64,000 nt of DNA from Bacteroidales bacterium (GTDB lineage: Bacteria; Bacteroidota; Bacteroidia; Bacteroidales; NBLH01): NCBI GenBank assembly GCA_016937695.1, contig JAFGWC010000016.1, positions 26,111 through 90,110 of the forward strand, read 5' to 3'. Positions 23,164 through 31,774 of this stretch are shown piece by piece. Each line of letters starts with the position of its first letter. Within the stretch, counting starts at the first letter, position 1. The position numbers and the translations under genes were made by a program. The notes beneath the pieces are model-generated. The model had not been told where the DNA came from. It did no database searches and saw only the letters and a program-made list of their open reading frames with translations.

Positions 23164-25554
23164 ATGAGTGAGGAAGTTACAAGAAGAAATATAAAAACAA
23201 TTAAAATTTTTTGGATAATACTTTTAGTACCTGTATTATTTATATTTATTTTATTTACATTAATTTCAACAGGAAATTTAGGCTTTATGCCTTCTTTTGA
23301 AGAGTTGGAAAACCCAAATAGTAATCTATCTTCAGAAATTTTCACTGCAGATCAGCAATTATTAGGAAAATATTATCGACAAAACAGAACTGTTGTTCAG
23401 TTTGATAATCTACCTCAAAACCTTGTAAATGCACTTGTTGCCACCGAGGATATTCGGTTCAGTGAACATTCAGGAATCGACCCTAGAGGTTTAGGAAGAG
23501 TTCTTTTTAAAACTATTTTGATGGGTAAAAAAAGAAGTGGTGGAGGCAGCACAATAACTCAACAGCTTGCTAAAAACTTGTTCCCTAGAGATACTGTAGA
23601 AAACAGATCAAAAATTTCATATGTTGCAAATATGGCGATTACTAAATTTAAAGAATGGGTAATTGCTGTTAAACTTGAAAGAAATTATACAAAAGAAGAA
23701 ATTCTGGCAATGTATTTCAATACAGTTCCTTTTGGTAGTCAGGCATACGGAATAAAGGCAGCTTCAAGAACATTTTTTAATTTACCACCAGATTCTTTAA
23801 ATCTTGAACAATCAGCTCTTTTAGTTGGAATTGTTAATGCACCAACTTTATATAGTCCGGTTAGAAATCCAAAAAATTCTTTAAACAGAAGAAATAAAGT
23901 TGTTCTATATCAAATGTATAAATACGGATATATTACAAAAGAAGTATATGATTCGGTAAAAACAATTCCATTAAACTTAAATTACAGTGTTCAATCTCAC
24001 AAACAAGGATATGGAACATATTTTAGAGAATATTTAAGAACAGCATTAACAAGGCATAAACCAGAAAGAGAAAACTATGCCTCTTACGCTTACAGCAAAT
24101 TTCAAGAAGATTCAATTGAATGGATGGAAAACCCATTATATGGATGGTGTAATAAAAATAATAAACCAAATGGAAAACCATATGATATTTATAGTGATGG
24201 GTTAAAAATCTATACAACAATCAATTACGATATGCAGCGATATGCCGAAGAAGCTGTAAAAGAGCATATGGGCGGATATCTTCAACCTCTTTTTTTTAAA
24301 ATGAAAAAAGGAAAAAGCAGAGCACCGTTTGATTGGAGAGTTACTAAACAAGAGGTTAATAAAATTATGTATTTGGCAATGATAAGAAGCGAAAGATATC
24401 GTGTTTTGAAAAAAGAGGCTAAACTAGATTCTGCACAAATTGCAAAAAATTTTAGAACCCCAACTAGAATGACTGTTTTTTCATGGAATGGAGATATTGA
24501 TACTGTTATGTCGCCAATGGATTCTATTTTATATTATAAACATTTTTTGCATGCCGGCGTAATGTCATTTGAACCTCAAACCGGATACGTTAGAGCTTAT
24601 GTTGGAGATATTGAATATGAGCACTTTAAATTCGATAATGTTATGCTTGCCAGAAGACAAGTAGGATCTACATTTAAACCAATTATTTACACAATGGCTA
24701 TGATGCCTGACGGTTTTTCTCCATGTCATCAAGTACCAAATATTCCTGTAACTTTTGAAATGCCTGAAGGACAAGATGATTATACACCAAAGTTTTCGAC
24801 AGGTGGTGGTTTAACAAAGTATGAAGGTAAAATGGTAAGTTTGAAATTTGGTTTAGCTCAATCAATGAATCAAATATCAGCATGGGTTTTAAAACAATAT
24901 AATCCGCATACAGCAGTTCAACTTGCAAAAAAAATGGGAATTAAAAGTGAAATTCCCGAAGTTCCTTCAATTTGCGTTGGTGCAGCAGAAGTAAAACTTT
25001 CTGAAATGGTTGGAGCATATGGTACTTTTATTAATAAAGGTGTTTATGTTGAGCCAATTTTTGTAACAAGAATTGAAGATAAAAATGGCAATATTATTTC
25101 AACTTTTAAACCAAAAAAGAATGAAGTTATTAGCGAAGGCACAGCTTTTAGAATGATAACTTTAATGCAAGGCGTTGTTGATGGCGGAACAAGTGTTAGA
25201 TTGAGATATCAGTATGGATTTAAAAATGAAATTGCAGGAAAAACTGGAACTACTAATGATAATTCTGATGGTTGGTTTATGGGTATTGTACCAAATCTAG
25301 TTACTGGAGTTTGGGTTGGTGGCGAAGAAAGAAGTATTAGATTTGCAAGTGGCACTTATGGACAAGGTGCAAGTATGGCTCTTCCTATTTGGGCTTTATA
25401 TATGCAAAATGTTTATGCTAATGAAAAATTAGGAATTAGCAAAGCTAATTTTGAAAGACCTGAATTTGATGATGGAGTTGAAACTGATTGTGATAAGTAT
25501 TATAAAGAACATGGTGTTTCTCAGGATGTTGTTCGCGACGTAGATATTTATTAA
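23164..25554 (+). CDS. Penicillin-binding protein 1A (bifunctional glycosyltransferase/transpeptidase)
   Basis: The 796-residue protein has one N-terminal membrane anchor (about 14-38). The GT51 domain has ATEDIRFSEHSGIDPRGLGR (catalytic Glu), GGGSTITQQLAKNLF, and a KEWVIAVKLERNYTKEEILA segment. The transpeptidase domain has the SxxK motif in RRQVGSTFKPIIYT, the SxN motif in AQSMNQIS and the KTG motif in AGKTGTTNDNSDGWF. It polymerises and cross-links peptidoglycan at the inner membrane. Length is normal for class A PBPs of Bacteroidota. It is followed by a small secreted protein gene after 47 bp. Confidence 0.96.
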   Translation: MSEEVTRRNIKTIKIFWIILLVPVLFIFILFTLISTGNLGFMPSFEELENPNSNLSSEIFTADQQLLGKYYRQNRTVVQFDNLPQNLVNALVATEDIRFSEHSGIDPRGLGRVLFKTILMGKKRSGGGSTITQQLAKNLFPRDTVENRSKISYVANMAITKFKEWVIAVKLERNYTKEEILAMYFNTVPFGSQAYGIKAASRTFFNLPPDSLNLEQSALLVGIVNAPTLYSPVRNPKNSLNRRNKVVLYQMYKYGYITKEVYDSVKTIPLNLNYSVQSHKQGYGTYFREYLRTALTRHKPERENYASYAYSKFQEDSIEWMENPLYGWCNKNNKPNGKPYDIYSDGLKIYTTINYDMQRYAEEAVKEHMGGYLQPLFFKMKKGKSRAPFDWRVTKQEVNKIMYLAMIRSERYRVLKKEAKLDSAQIAKNFRTPTRMTVFSWNGDIDTVMSPMDSILYYKHFLHAGVMSFEPQTGYVRAYVGDIEYEHFKFDNVMLARRQVGSTFKPIIYTMAMMPDGFSPCHQVPNIPVTFEMPEGQDDYTPKFSTGGGLTKYEGKMVSLKFGLAQSMNQISAWVLKQYNPHTAVQLAKKMGIKSEIPEVPSICVGAAEVKLSEMVGAYGTFINKGVYVEPIFVTRIEDKNGNIISTFKPKKNEVISEGTAFRMITLMQGVVDGGTSVRLRYQYGFKNEIAGKTGTTNDNSDGWFMGIVPNLVTGVWVGGEERSIRFASGTYGQGASMALPIWALYMQNVYANEKLGISKANFERPEFDDGVETDCDKYYKEHGVSQDVVRDVDIY

Positions 25555-25601
25555 TTTAATATTAATAACAATATTCTTTATAAATTCTGATTTCTATATT
25601 A

Positions 25602-26144
25602 ATGTTTAAATTATTATCTCTTATTTTGAGTATTAATTTGTTTTCTTTTGCTTATATGGCTGATAATAAAGAAATTACTGAACCTACTGCTGCGCAAAAC
25701 AATTTTTATTTTAAGCTTATTATTTTTAATAAAGAAAAGAGTAAAGATTGTAATAGTAAAAAAACATATATTTTAATTGAAAATGATATTGTTTTAGTCG
25801 AAAATAATTATGGTGGTTTTAAAGCAAGAACAAATTCATCAGCAAAATATAATATAAGTAATGAAAATAAAGAAAAATTAATTAATTACTTGACTGAAAA
25901 TAAGCTTAATACAAGTTTAAAGCTTAAAAATGAAAAAGTAAATATTGGTATTCATACAGACATAAATTGTCAATTACAAATAAAAGGAAAAGTTTCAAAT
26001 ATTGAAGTATTTGGAATGGTTAATGATTGGTCTGATAGAAAAGAAAATAAAAAGAAAACCGAGATTGTTTTATATCATGAAAAATTTAATTCTTTATTAG
26101 TATTTATGAAATTAAACTTGGGTTTTTCTTTAATTGAGTTATAA
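25602..26144 (+). CDS. Hypothetical secreted protein
   Basis: The 180-residue protein is not recognised. It has a probable signal peptide (MFKLLSLILSINLFSFAYM). The mature part alternates hydrophobic strands and Lys/Asn-rich loops (KTYILIENDIVLVENNYGGF, INCQLQIKGKVSNIEVFGMV), suggesting a small beta-rich periplasmic domain. Two cysteines could pair (KDCNSKK, INCQL). It lies 47 bp after the PBP gene and may be co-transcribed with it. It converges with the response regulator gene, with 13 bp between the stops. Confidence 0.7.
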   Translation: MFKLLSLILSINLFSFAYMADNKEITEPTAAQNNFYFKLIIFNKEKSKDCNSKKTYILIENDIVLVENNYGGFKARTNSSAKYNISNENKEKLINYLTENKLNTSLKLKNEKVNIGIHTDINCQLQIKGKVSNIEVFGMVNDWSDRKENKKKTEIVLYHEKFNSLLVFMKLNLGFSLIEL

Positions 26145-26157
26145 TATTAAAAAAAAA

Positions 26158-26853
26158 CTAGCTTACAAATTTATAGCCAACACCTTTTACTGTTTGAATA
26201 AATTCATCACCAATTTTTTCGCGAAGTTTTCTTATGTGCACATCAATTGTTCTGTCGCCAACAATTATATCATTTCCCCAAATTTTTTCAAAAATCTCTT
26301 CTCTTGTAAAAACTTTATGAGTTTTTGATACTAATAATAATAAAAGCGAAAATTCTTTTTTTGGTAAATTAATCTCGGAATTATTTTTATAAACCAAATG
26401 TTTTTCTTTGTCGATTCGAAAATTGCCAAATTCAATTATAATCTCTTCATTTTCATGTGAATCTATTTTTGAATTATGCCTTTTTAAAAGTGCTTTTATT
26501 CTGCTTATTAAAACTTTAGGTTTAATTGGTTTTGTAATGTAATCATCAGCTCCTGCATCAAAACCAGCTATTTGCGAATAATCTTCACCTCTTGCTGTTA
26601 AAAAAGCAATTAAAGTATTTTTTAATTCAGGAATCAATCTTATTTGTTCGCATGCTTCAATACCGTCTAGTTCCGGCATCATTACATCCATTAATATTAA
26701 ATGTGGAATTGTGTTTTTTGCTGTCTTAATGGCTTCTTTACCGTTTTTTGCTTCATAAACAGTGAAATTCTCTTTTCTTAAATTATATCCGATAAATTCA
26801 AGAATATCAGTTTCATCATCTACAATTAGGATTCTAAAATTTTTATTATTCAT
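26158..26853 (-). CDS. OmpR/PhoB-family response regulator
   Basis: The 231-residue protein has a receiver domain (IVDDETDILEFIGYNL; phospho-Asp in HLILMDVMMPELDGI; FLTARG; DYITKPI). A C-terminal winged-helix domain follows (LPKKEFSLLLLLVSKTHKVF, IWGNDIIVGDRTIDVHIRKL, GVGYKF). It resembles PhoB-type regulators of Bacteroidota. The kinase gene precedes it by 77 bp on the same strand, so they form a two-component pair with the kinase first. The stimulus cannot be read from the sequence. Confidence 0.95.
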   Translation of the reverse strand: MNNKNFRILIVDDETDILEFIGYNLRKENFTVYEAKNGKEAIKTAKNTIPHLILMDVMMPELDGIEACEQIRLIPELKNTLIAFLTARGEDYSQIAGFDAGADDYITKPIKPKVLISRIKALLKRHNSKIDSHENEEIIIEFGNFRIDKEKHLVYKNNSEINLPKKEFSLLLLLVSKTHKVFTREEIFEKIWGNDIIVGDRTIDVHIRKLREKIGDEFIQTVKGVGYKFVS

Positions 26854-26930
26854 TTTTAATATGAATTTGATATATAATTTTTACAAAACTAGTTATAATA
26901 ATGTTAACAGAATATTAAGTTTTTGTTAAT

Positions 26931-27971
26931 TTAAACTTGATTTAAGGAAAAGCTAAAAGAACTTCCTTCACCAAATTTACTTTTAACCGTTATTTTTTGT
27001 TTATGAACTTCAAGCATATGTTTTACAATGGATAAACCTAGTCCTGTTCCGCCTTGAATTTTTGAACGGCTTGTATCAACTCTGTAAAATCTTTCAAATA
27101 TTCTTTGTAAGTTATTTTCGGATATTCCAATTCCATCGTCTTCTATTTGAATTAAAACGGTTTTGTTTTTTTCTTCTATTTTAATAATAGTTTTTCCGTT
27201 TTCTTTTCCGTAAATAATTGAATTAATTACCAAATTGCTTATTACATCGAAAATCCCTTTTTTATCTGCTTTTACAAATACAGGTTTTTTGTATTTTTCG
27301 TAAAAATTTAATTTTATATTTTTTTTATTTGCTCTAATCTCCTGCATTTCAAATACTTCCAATATTAATTTAATAATATCAAAAGTTTCTATATTTAATT
27401 GAATTTCACCTGATTCTAATTTCGAAATAGTTTCTAAATCTTCTACAACAGAAATAAGTCTGTTTATATTTTTTTCTGTTCTTTCAAGATATTTAATGTT
27501 AATTTTTTTATCATGAATTCCGCCGTCAAGCAATGTTAAAATATAGCCTTGAATATTAAATAAAGGTGTTTTTAGTTCGTGAGATACATTTCCTAAAAAT
27601 TCTTTTCTGTATTTTTCGTTTGCTTTTAAAAATGCAATTTCATCAATTTTGCTTTTTGACCAAATCATTACTTTTTTTTCAATATTTTCTAAAAGTTCGC
27701 CATCATCTATATTTTTTTGAATGTCATCACTTGTTAATTGCAGCGAACTAACTGTGTCAAACAATGGCTTTATCTTGTTGATTATCAATGCATTAAATGT
27801 GTAGTATAAAGCAACATATAATATTAAAAAACTTAATAATACAGAAAAAATTGTATAAGCAACAAAATCTGTTTTATCGGTTAATTTTGTTATAAATATC
27901 AAAATTCCCGTAATAATTGAAAATAGAAGCGCTAATATTAATGATAAACGTGGTGTTGAACTTATTTTCAT
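26931..27971 (-). CDS. Membrane sensor histidine kinase (PhoR-like)
   Basis: The 346-residue kinase has two hydrophobic segments near the N-terminus (about 10-28 and 37-62) with almost no periplasmic loop. A HisKA box follows (FLGNVSHELKTPLFNIQGYI), then a HATPase_c domain with VISNLVINSIIYG (N box), IEDDGIGISE (G1), IFERFYRVDTSRS (F box) and GGTGLGLSIVKHML (G2). It resembles PhoR/WalK-type kinases, but lacks a visible PAS or HAMP module, so it may sense membrane or intracellular signals. It starts 11 bp after the Mur ligase gene, hinting at a link to cell-wall state. Confidence 0.93.
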   Translation of the reverse strand: MKISSTPRLSLILALLFSIITGILIFITKLTDKTDFVAYTIFSVLLSFLILYVALYYTFNALIINKIKPLFDTVSSLQLTSDDIQKNIDDGELLENIEKKVMIWSKSKIDEIAFLKANEKYRKEFLGNVSHELKTPLFNIQGYILTLLDGGIHDKKINIKYLERTEKNINRLISVVEDLETISKLESGEIQLNIETFDIIKLILEVFEMQEIRANKKNIKLNFYEKYKKPVFVKADKKGIFDVISNLVINSIIYGKENGKTIIKIEEKNKTVLIQIEDDGIGISENNLQRIFERFYRVDTSRSKIQGGTGLGLSIVKHMLEVHKQKITVKSKFGEGSSFSFSLNQV

Positions 27972-27982
27972 TTTCTTATGTG

Positions 27983-29368
27983 TTATTGCGTAAATAGCTT
28001 ATTATTAACTAGTTGTGTAAAATCTTCTAACGAAGGATCTCGTGCGCCCATTAATAAAATTGTATCGCCTGTTTTTATATTTTGTTTTAAAATCGGAATA
28101 AAATCATTTCTGTTTTCAATAAAAAAAGCTTTTTTATTTTTGATTTTTATTCCATTTATTAAATCCAATGCCGAAATATCTTTATTAGCAGTTCCGCCTG
28201 CATAATATATCTCGCTCATCCAAATTTGGTCTTGTTCTCTTAATGTGTTAGATATTTTTTCTATAAATTCATTTTTTAAAAATCTGGTTGGGCCAAAACC
28301 ATGTGGCTGAAACCAAGCAATAACACGATTATCATTTTGCTGACAAGCTTTTATCGCAGCTTCAATTTTTACAGGATTATGTGCATAATCGTCAATTAAT
28401 GTAATATTTTCATTTTGACTAATTATCTGCATTCGCCTATAAATTCCTTCATATGTTTTTAATGCATCAGCACATTTTTTTAATGATATTCCATTCAAAT
28501 TTGCAATAGAAATTGCAGCAAGTGCATTTTCCATATTATGCATTCCTATTGTCGAAATTTCAAATTTTTCATTATTTAAATTAAAAAATATTTTATATCC
28601 TTTTTGTTTAAAATTAATTGCATTGTACTTACAATCAACATCATAACCAAAATCAAAATTTCTATTTTCCGAAAATTTTGATGCTCTTTTATTTGATTGA
28701 TTTACAGAAAACATGTTTTTTGTAGTTTTTTTAAATGTTCCGAATATTTCTTCTAATTCCTCAAGTTCTTTATGGTCTTTTTCAATGTTTAAAATTACGC
28801 CTGTATCTGCTTTATATTTAACCAAAGTTCCGTCAGATTCATCAGCTTCAATAATTAAATATTTTCCTTTGCCGGCAACAGCATTTCCAATTTTTCCTTT
28901 TTTTATTAGCTTACTTAAACCAGCGCCTGTAATAAGCGATGGATTGTAATTTGCGTATTCCATAATCTGATAAAGCATTGCAACGGTTGTCGATTTTCCT
29001 GAAGTTCCTGCAATTGCAATCGTTTTTTTAGTTTCTGATATGGCAGCCAGTAAATCTGCACGATGAACTATTTTTAGATTTCTTCTTATAACTTCTTGAT
29101 ATTCAATGTTCTGCTCTTCAACAGCTGTAGATACAACAACAATTTCAATAAAATCACTTATTGCACTTCCGTCTTGCGGATATGTTTTAATATCTGCTTT
29201 TTCTAATTGAATCCTTATTTTACTCGAATTATCTGTTGTAAAATATCTGTCAGAACCCGAAACTTTTTTTCCAATTCCCGATAAATATTGTGCAATAGCA
29301 CTCATTCCTGCTCCTGCAACGCCTATAAAAAAATAATTGTCAATTTTGTTTATATCTATCTGATTCAT
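27983..29368 (-). CDS. Mur ligase family protein (MurC/Mpl-like)
   Basis: The 461-residue protein has the three Mur ligase domains. The N-terminal Rossmann domain has FIGVAGAGMSAIAQYLSG and SGSDRYFT, as in MurC and Mpl. The central ATPase domain has IAGTSGKSTTVAML (P-loop) and IIEADESDGTL. The C-terminal domain contains IDDYAHNPVKIEAAIKAC. The first-domain motifs point to UDP-MurNAc as substrate, with L-alanine (MurC) or the recycled tripeptide (Mpl) added. I cannot decide between these. It lies outside any dcw-type cluster, which favours a second or salvage enzyme. It is followed by a PhoR/PhoB-like pair on the same strand. Confidence 0.85.
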   Translation of the reverse strand: MNQIDINKIDNYFFIGVAGAGMSAIAQYLSGIGKKVSGSDRYFTTDNSSKIRIQLEKADIKTYPQDGSAISDFIEIVVVSTAVEEQNIEYQEVIRRNLKIVHRADLLAAISETKKTIAIAGTSGKSTTVAMLYQIMEYANYNPSLITGAGLSKLIKKGKIGNAVAGKGKYLIIEADESDGTLVKYKADTGVILNIEKDHKELEELEEIFGTFKKTTKNMFSVNQSNKRASKFSENRNFDFGYDVDCKYNAINFKQKGYKIFFNLNNEKFEISTIGMHNMENALAAISIANLNGISLKKCADALKTYEGIYRRMQIISQNENITLIDDYAHNPVKIEAAIKACQQNDNRVIAWFQPHGFGPTRFLKNEFIEKISNTLREQDQIWMSEIYYAGGTANKDISALDLINGIKIKNKKAFFIENRNDFIPILKQNIKTGDTILLMGARDPSLEDFTQLVNNKLFTQ

Positions 29369-29413
29369 ATTTAGTTAATAAATAATATTATTGATTTTTT
29401 ACACTTTAATTTT

Positions 29414-29602
29414 TCAATCATATCTTTTTTTTTCATAAGGATTTCCGCCTCTTTCAATAATTTTTTTATAAATTTCTTCTCTCTCTTTTTCCGAGTAATT
29501 TATCCAATTTATTATTTCTTCTTTTGTTCTGTAACAGCCTGTGCATAAGTCTTTTTCGTTATATTTGCATATCAGTTTACACGGATTTTTATATTTTGTC
29601 AT
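29414..29602 (-). CDS. DUF1289 family cysteine-rich small protein
   Basis: The 62-residue protein has the DUF1289 pattern: NPCKLICKYNEKDLCTGCYR, with four cysteines spaced like a metal site, then TKEEIINWINYSEKEREEIY. Members are small proteins of unclear function, proposed to bind iron-sulfur or zinc. It begins the unit that continues with the Mur ligase and a two-component system. Confidence 0.85.
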   Translation of the reverse strand: MTKYKNPCKLICKYNEKDLCTGCYRTKEEIINWINYSEKEREEIYKKIIERGGNPYEKKRYD

Positions 29603-29639
29603 TATTCCAAGTTTTCAGCAAAATTAAATTAAAATATTA

Positions 29640-29834
29640 TTAACCCGCATTATTCATGGGTTTTTCTACACATGAACCTTTAGCTCGGCGTAAGCCAATC
29701 TAAATGAGGGAAACCCCGATTTAGTGAAGCTTAATTTTGGGCTAGCAAAATTTAGCTGAACTTAATCGCAATCGTAAATTGGAAAAATTCAATGAACGGC
29801 GAAAGCCCTCACCGAAGGTAATTTTTCGGGTTAA
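29640..29834. repeat. Structured non-coding element with terminal inverted repeats (MITE-like or ncRNA)
   Basis: The element is bounded by TTAACCCG (29640-29647) and CGGGTTAA (29827-29834). It is visibly richer in GC than its flanks. It contains several tight hairpins: GGC-GTAA-GCC (29687-29696), GGG-AAA-CCC (29708-29716), GGC-GAAA-GCC (29798-29807) and ACC-GAA-GGT (29811-29819). Two of these loops are of the GNRA type. It has no sizeable reading frame and lies between divergent genes. I do not recognise it as a named family. Confidence 0.55.
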
Positions 29835-29876
29835 GCAAATTAATTAATATTTAAAAAAGGATATTTAAAAAAATTT

Positions 29877-29884
29877 TAACTTTG
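29877..29884 (+). promoter_or_regulatory. -7 element of the aminopeptidase promoter
   Basis: TAACTTTG matches TAnnTTTG and lies 36 bp before the ATG at 29920. A -33 TTTG is not evident. Confidence 0.45.
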
Positions 29885-29919
29885 ATAATTATAAATTATA
29901 ACACAAATTCAATTTCGAT

Positions 29920-31707
29920 ATGAATTCAAAAGAAAAATTATCAGCATTAAGAAAATTAATGAATAAGCACAATATAGATGCTTACATAATACCAATGACA
30001 GATGCACATTTAAGCGAATATGTAGCCAATCATTGGCGCGTAATAAACTGGATTTCAGGATTTTCTGGTTCTGCCGGAACAATTGTAGTTACACAAAATT
30101 TTGCGGGATTATGGACAGATTCAAGATATTTTATTCAGGCCGAAAATCAGCTTAAAAATTCCGGATTTGAATTAGTGAAATTGAAAATTCCGCACACACC
30201 TGAATATATTGAATGGCTTAATAAAGAATTGAAAGTTGGCGAAACTGTAGCTTTTGATGCAAAAGTTTTTCCTGTTGGATTAATTCAAATTATGGAATCT
30301 GTTTTTAACAGAAAATCAATAAAAATTAATGGAAGTCTTGATTTTATTGAAACACTTTGGACAGACAGACCTGAAATACCAAAAAATAAAATCTTTATTC
30401 ACGATATTAAATATGCCGGAAAATCATCAAACGAAAAAATAAAAGAATTAAATGAAAAAATGAACGAGCAAAGTATTGATTATCACATACTTTCATCGCT
30501 AGACGACATTGCTTGGCTTTTTAACATAAGAGGAAATGATATTGATTATAATCCACTTGCAATTTCATATGCACTAGTTTCTTCAGATAAAGCAACTTTA
30601 TATATCGATAAAGAAAAACTAACAGAAAGTGTTAATAAAGAGCTTATTACTAATAATATTTCTATAAAACCATATACTCAGATTTATTCTGATTTATCCA
30701 ATTTGGAAAACGGCAAAACTGTTTTTACCCAATTGTCTAAAACTAATTATGCTCTTTATAATTCTATTCCTAAGGAATGTTTTATAATTGATGATATTAA
30801 TATCACCTCAATTATGAAAGCCGAAAAAAATCAAACCGAAATTTCTCATATTCGCGAAACAATGATTAAAGATGGCGCTGCAATGGTTAAATTTCTTTAT
30901 TGGATTGAAAAAAATGTAGGGAAAGAAAAAATTACCGAAATTTCAGCATCTGAAAAACTAAGAAATTTTAGAGCAGAGCAAGAAGGTTTTTTTGGCGAAA
31001 GTTTCGGTACAATTTCAGCATATAAGTCTCATGGTGCAATGCCTCATTACAGTGCTACAAAAGAATCCGATGTAGAATTAAAACCCGAAGGTTTATATCT
31101 GGTTGATTCAGGCGGACAGTATTTTGGAGGAACTACTGATATAACCAGAACTGTTACATTAGGTAAATTAACTGATGAAGAAAAGCGCGATTTTACTCTT
31201 GCCTTAAAAGGAACTATTAATTTGGCAATGGCTGTTTTTCCTTATGGAACTAAAGGTGTACAATTAGATGCTTTTGCTCGTAAACCTTTGTGGGACAATC
31301 ATATGAATTACGGGCACGGAACCGGACACGGAGTTGGATTTTTCCTGAATGTGCACGAGGGACCTCAATCAATAAGTACAAATTCTACTATTAATAAAGC
31401 AACAGTTTTACAAGTTGGAATGCTTACTTCAGACGAACCCGCTTTTTACAGAAAAGATAAACACGGTATAAGAATTGAAAATTTGATTCTGGTTGTAGAA
31501 GATAAGGAAAATGAGTTTGGAAAGTTTTTAAAATTTGAAACTGTAACTCTGTGCCCGATAGATACAAAACCGGTTGATGTTAATTTGTTGACATTTGAAG
31601 AAAAAAAGTGGTTAAATGATTATCACAAAGATGTTTACGATAAAATTTCACCTTTTTTAGATGAAGAATATAAAAAATTGCTCAAAGAGAAAACTAAGTT
31701 TGTGTAG
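29920..31707 (+). CDS. Xaa-Pro aminopeptidase (M24B, aminopeptidase P family)
   Basis: The 595-residue protein has the three-domain layout of the long eukaryote-like aminopeptidase P. Two creatinase-like N-terminal domains (for example YIIPMTDAHLSEYVANHWR; FSGSAGTIVV) precede the pita-bread catalytic domain. Metal ligands are visible in LVDSGGQYFGGTTDITRTV (two Asp), GHGTGHGVGFFLNVHEGP (His), GIRIENLILV (Glu) and FETVTLCPID (Glu). It removes N-terminal residues preceding proline, using two metal ions. No signal peptide is seen, so it is cytoplasmic. The gene ends at a strong bidirectional terminator shared with the pyrophosphatase gene. Confidence 0.95.
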   Translation: MNSKEKLSALRKLMNKHNIDAYIIPMTDAHLSEYVANHWRVINWISGFSGSAGTIVVTQNFAGLWTDSRYFIQAENQLKNSGFELVKLKIPHTPEYIEWLNKELKVGETVAFDAKVFPVGLIQIMESVFNRKSIKINGSLDFIETLWTDRPEIPKNKIFIHDIKYAGKSSNEKIKELNEKMNEQSIDYHILSSLDDIAWLFNIRGNDIDYNPLAISYALVSSDKATLYIDKEKLTESVNKELITNNISIKPYTQIYSDLSNLENGKTVFTQLSKTNYALYNSIPKECFIIDDINITSIMKAEKNQTEISHIRETMIKDGAAMVKFLYWIEKNVGKEKITEISASEKLRNFRAEQEGFFGESFGTISAYKSHGAMPHYSATKESDVELKPEGLYLVDSGGQYFGGTTDITRTVTLGKLTDEEKRDFTLALKGTINLAMAVFPYGTKGVQLDAFARKPLWDNHMNYGHGTGHGVGFFLNVHEGPQSISTNSTINKATVLQVGMLTSDEPAFYRKDKHGIRIENLILVVEDKENEFGKFLKFETVTLCPIDTKPVDVNLLTFEEKKWLNDYHKDVYDKISPFLDEEYKKLLKEKTKFV

Positions 31708-31718
31708 AAAGTTTAAAT

Positions 31719-31757
31719 AAAAAAGAGGCTGTTATTAAATTAACAGCCTCTTTTTTT
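31719..31757. terminator. Bidirectional intrinsic terminator
   Basis: AAAAAAGAGGCTGTTA (31719-31734), a 6-base loop and TAACAGCCTCTTTTTTT (31741-31757) form a long GC-containing hairpin with A/T runs on both sides. It lies between the convergent aminopeptidase and pyrophosphatase genes and should stop both. Confidence 0.9.
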
Positions 31758-31774
31758 ATTAAATTAATTCAGCT

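Larger units (their letters stand above)
29603..29919. other. 317-bp divergent intergenic region
   Basis: It contains no coding frame. Most of it is the structured element at 29640-29834, followed by an AT-rich stretch with the promoter -7 element of the aminopeptidase gene. Confidence 0.5.

Noticed and set aside
27983..29368. Firm assignment as essential MurC
   Set aside because: The domain-one motifs fit both MurC and the recycling ligase Mpl, and the gene is not in a cell-wall cluster, so no gene symbol is given.
29640..29834. tRNA or rRNA fragment
   Set aside because: No cloverleaf, anticodon or CCA region could be fitted and no rRNA motif was recognised.
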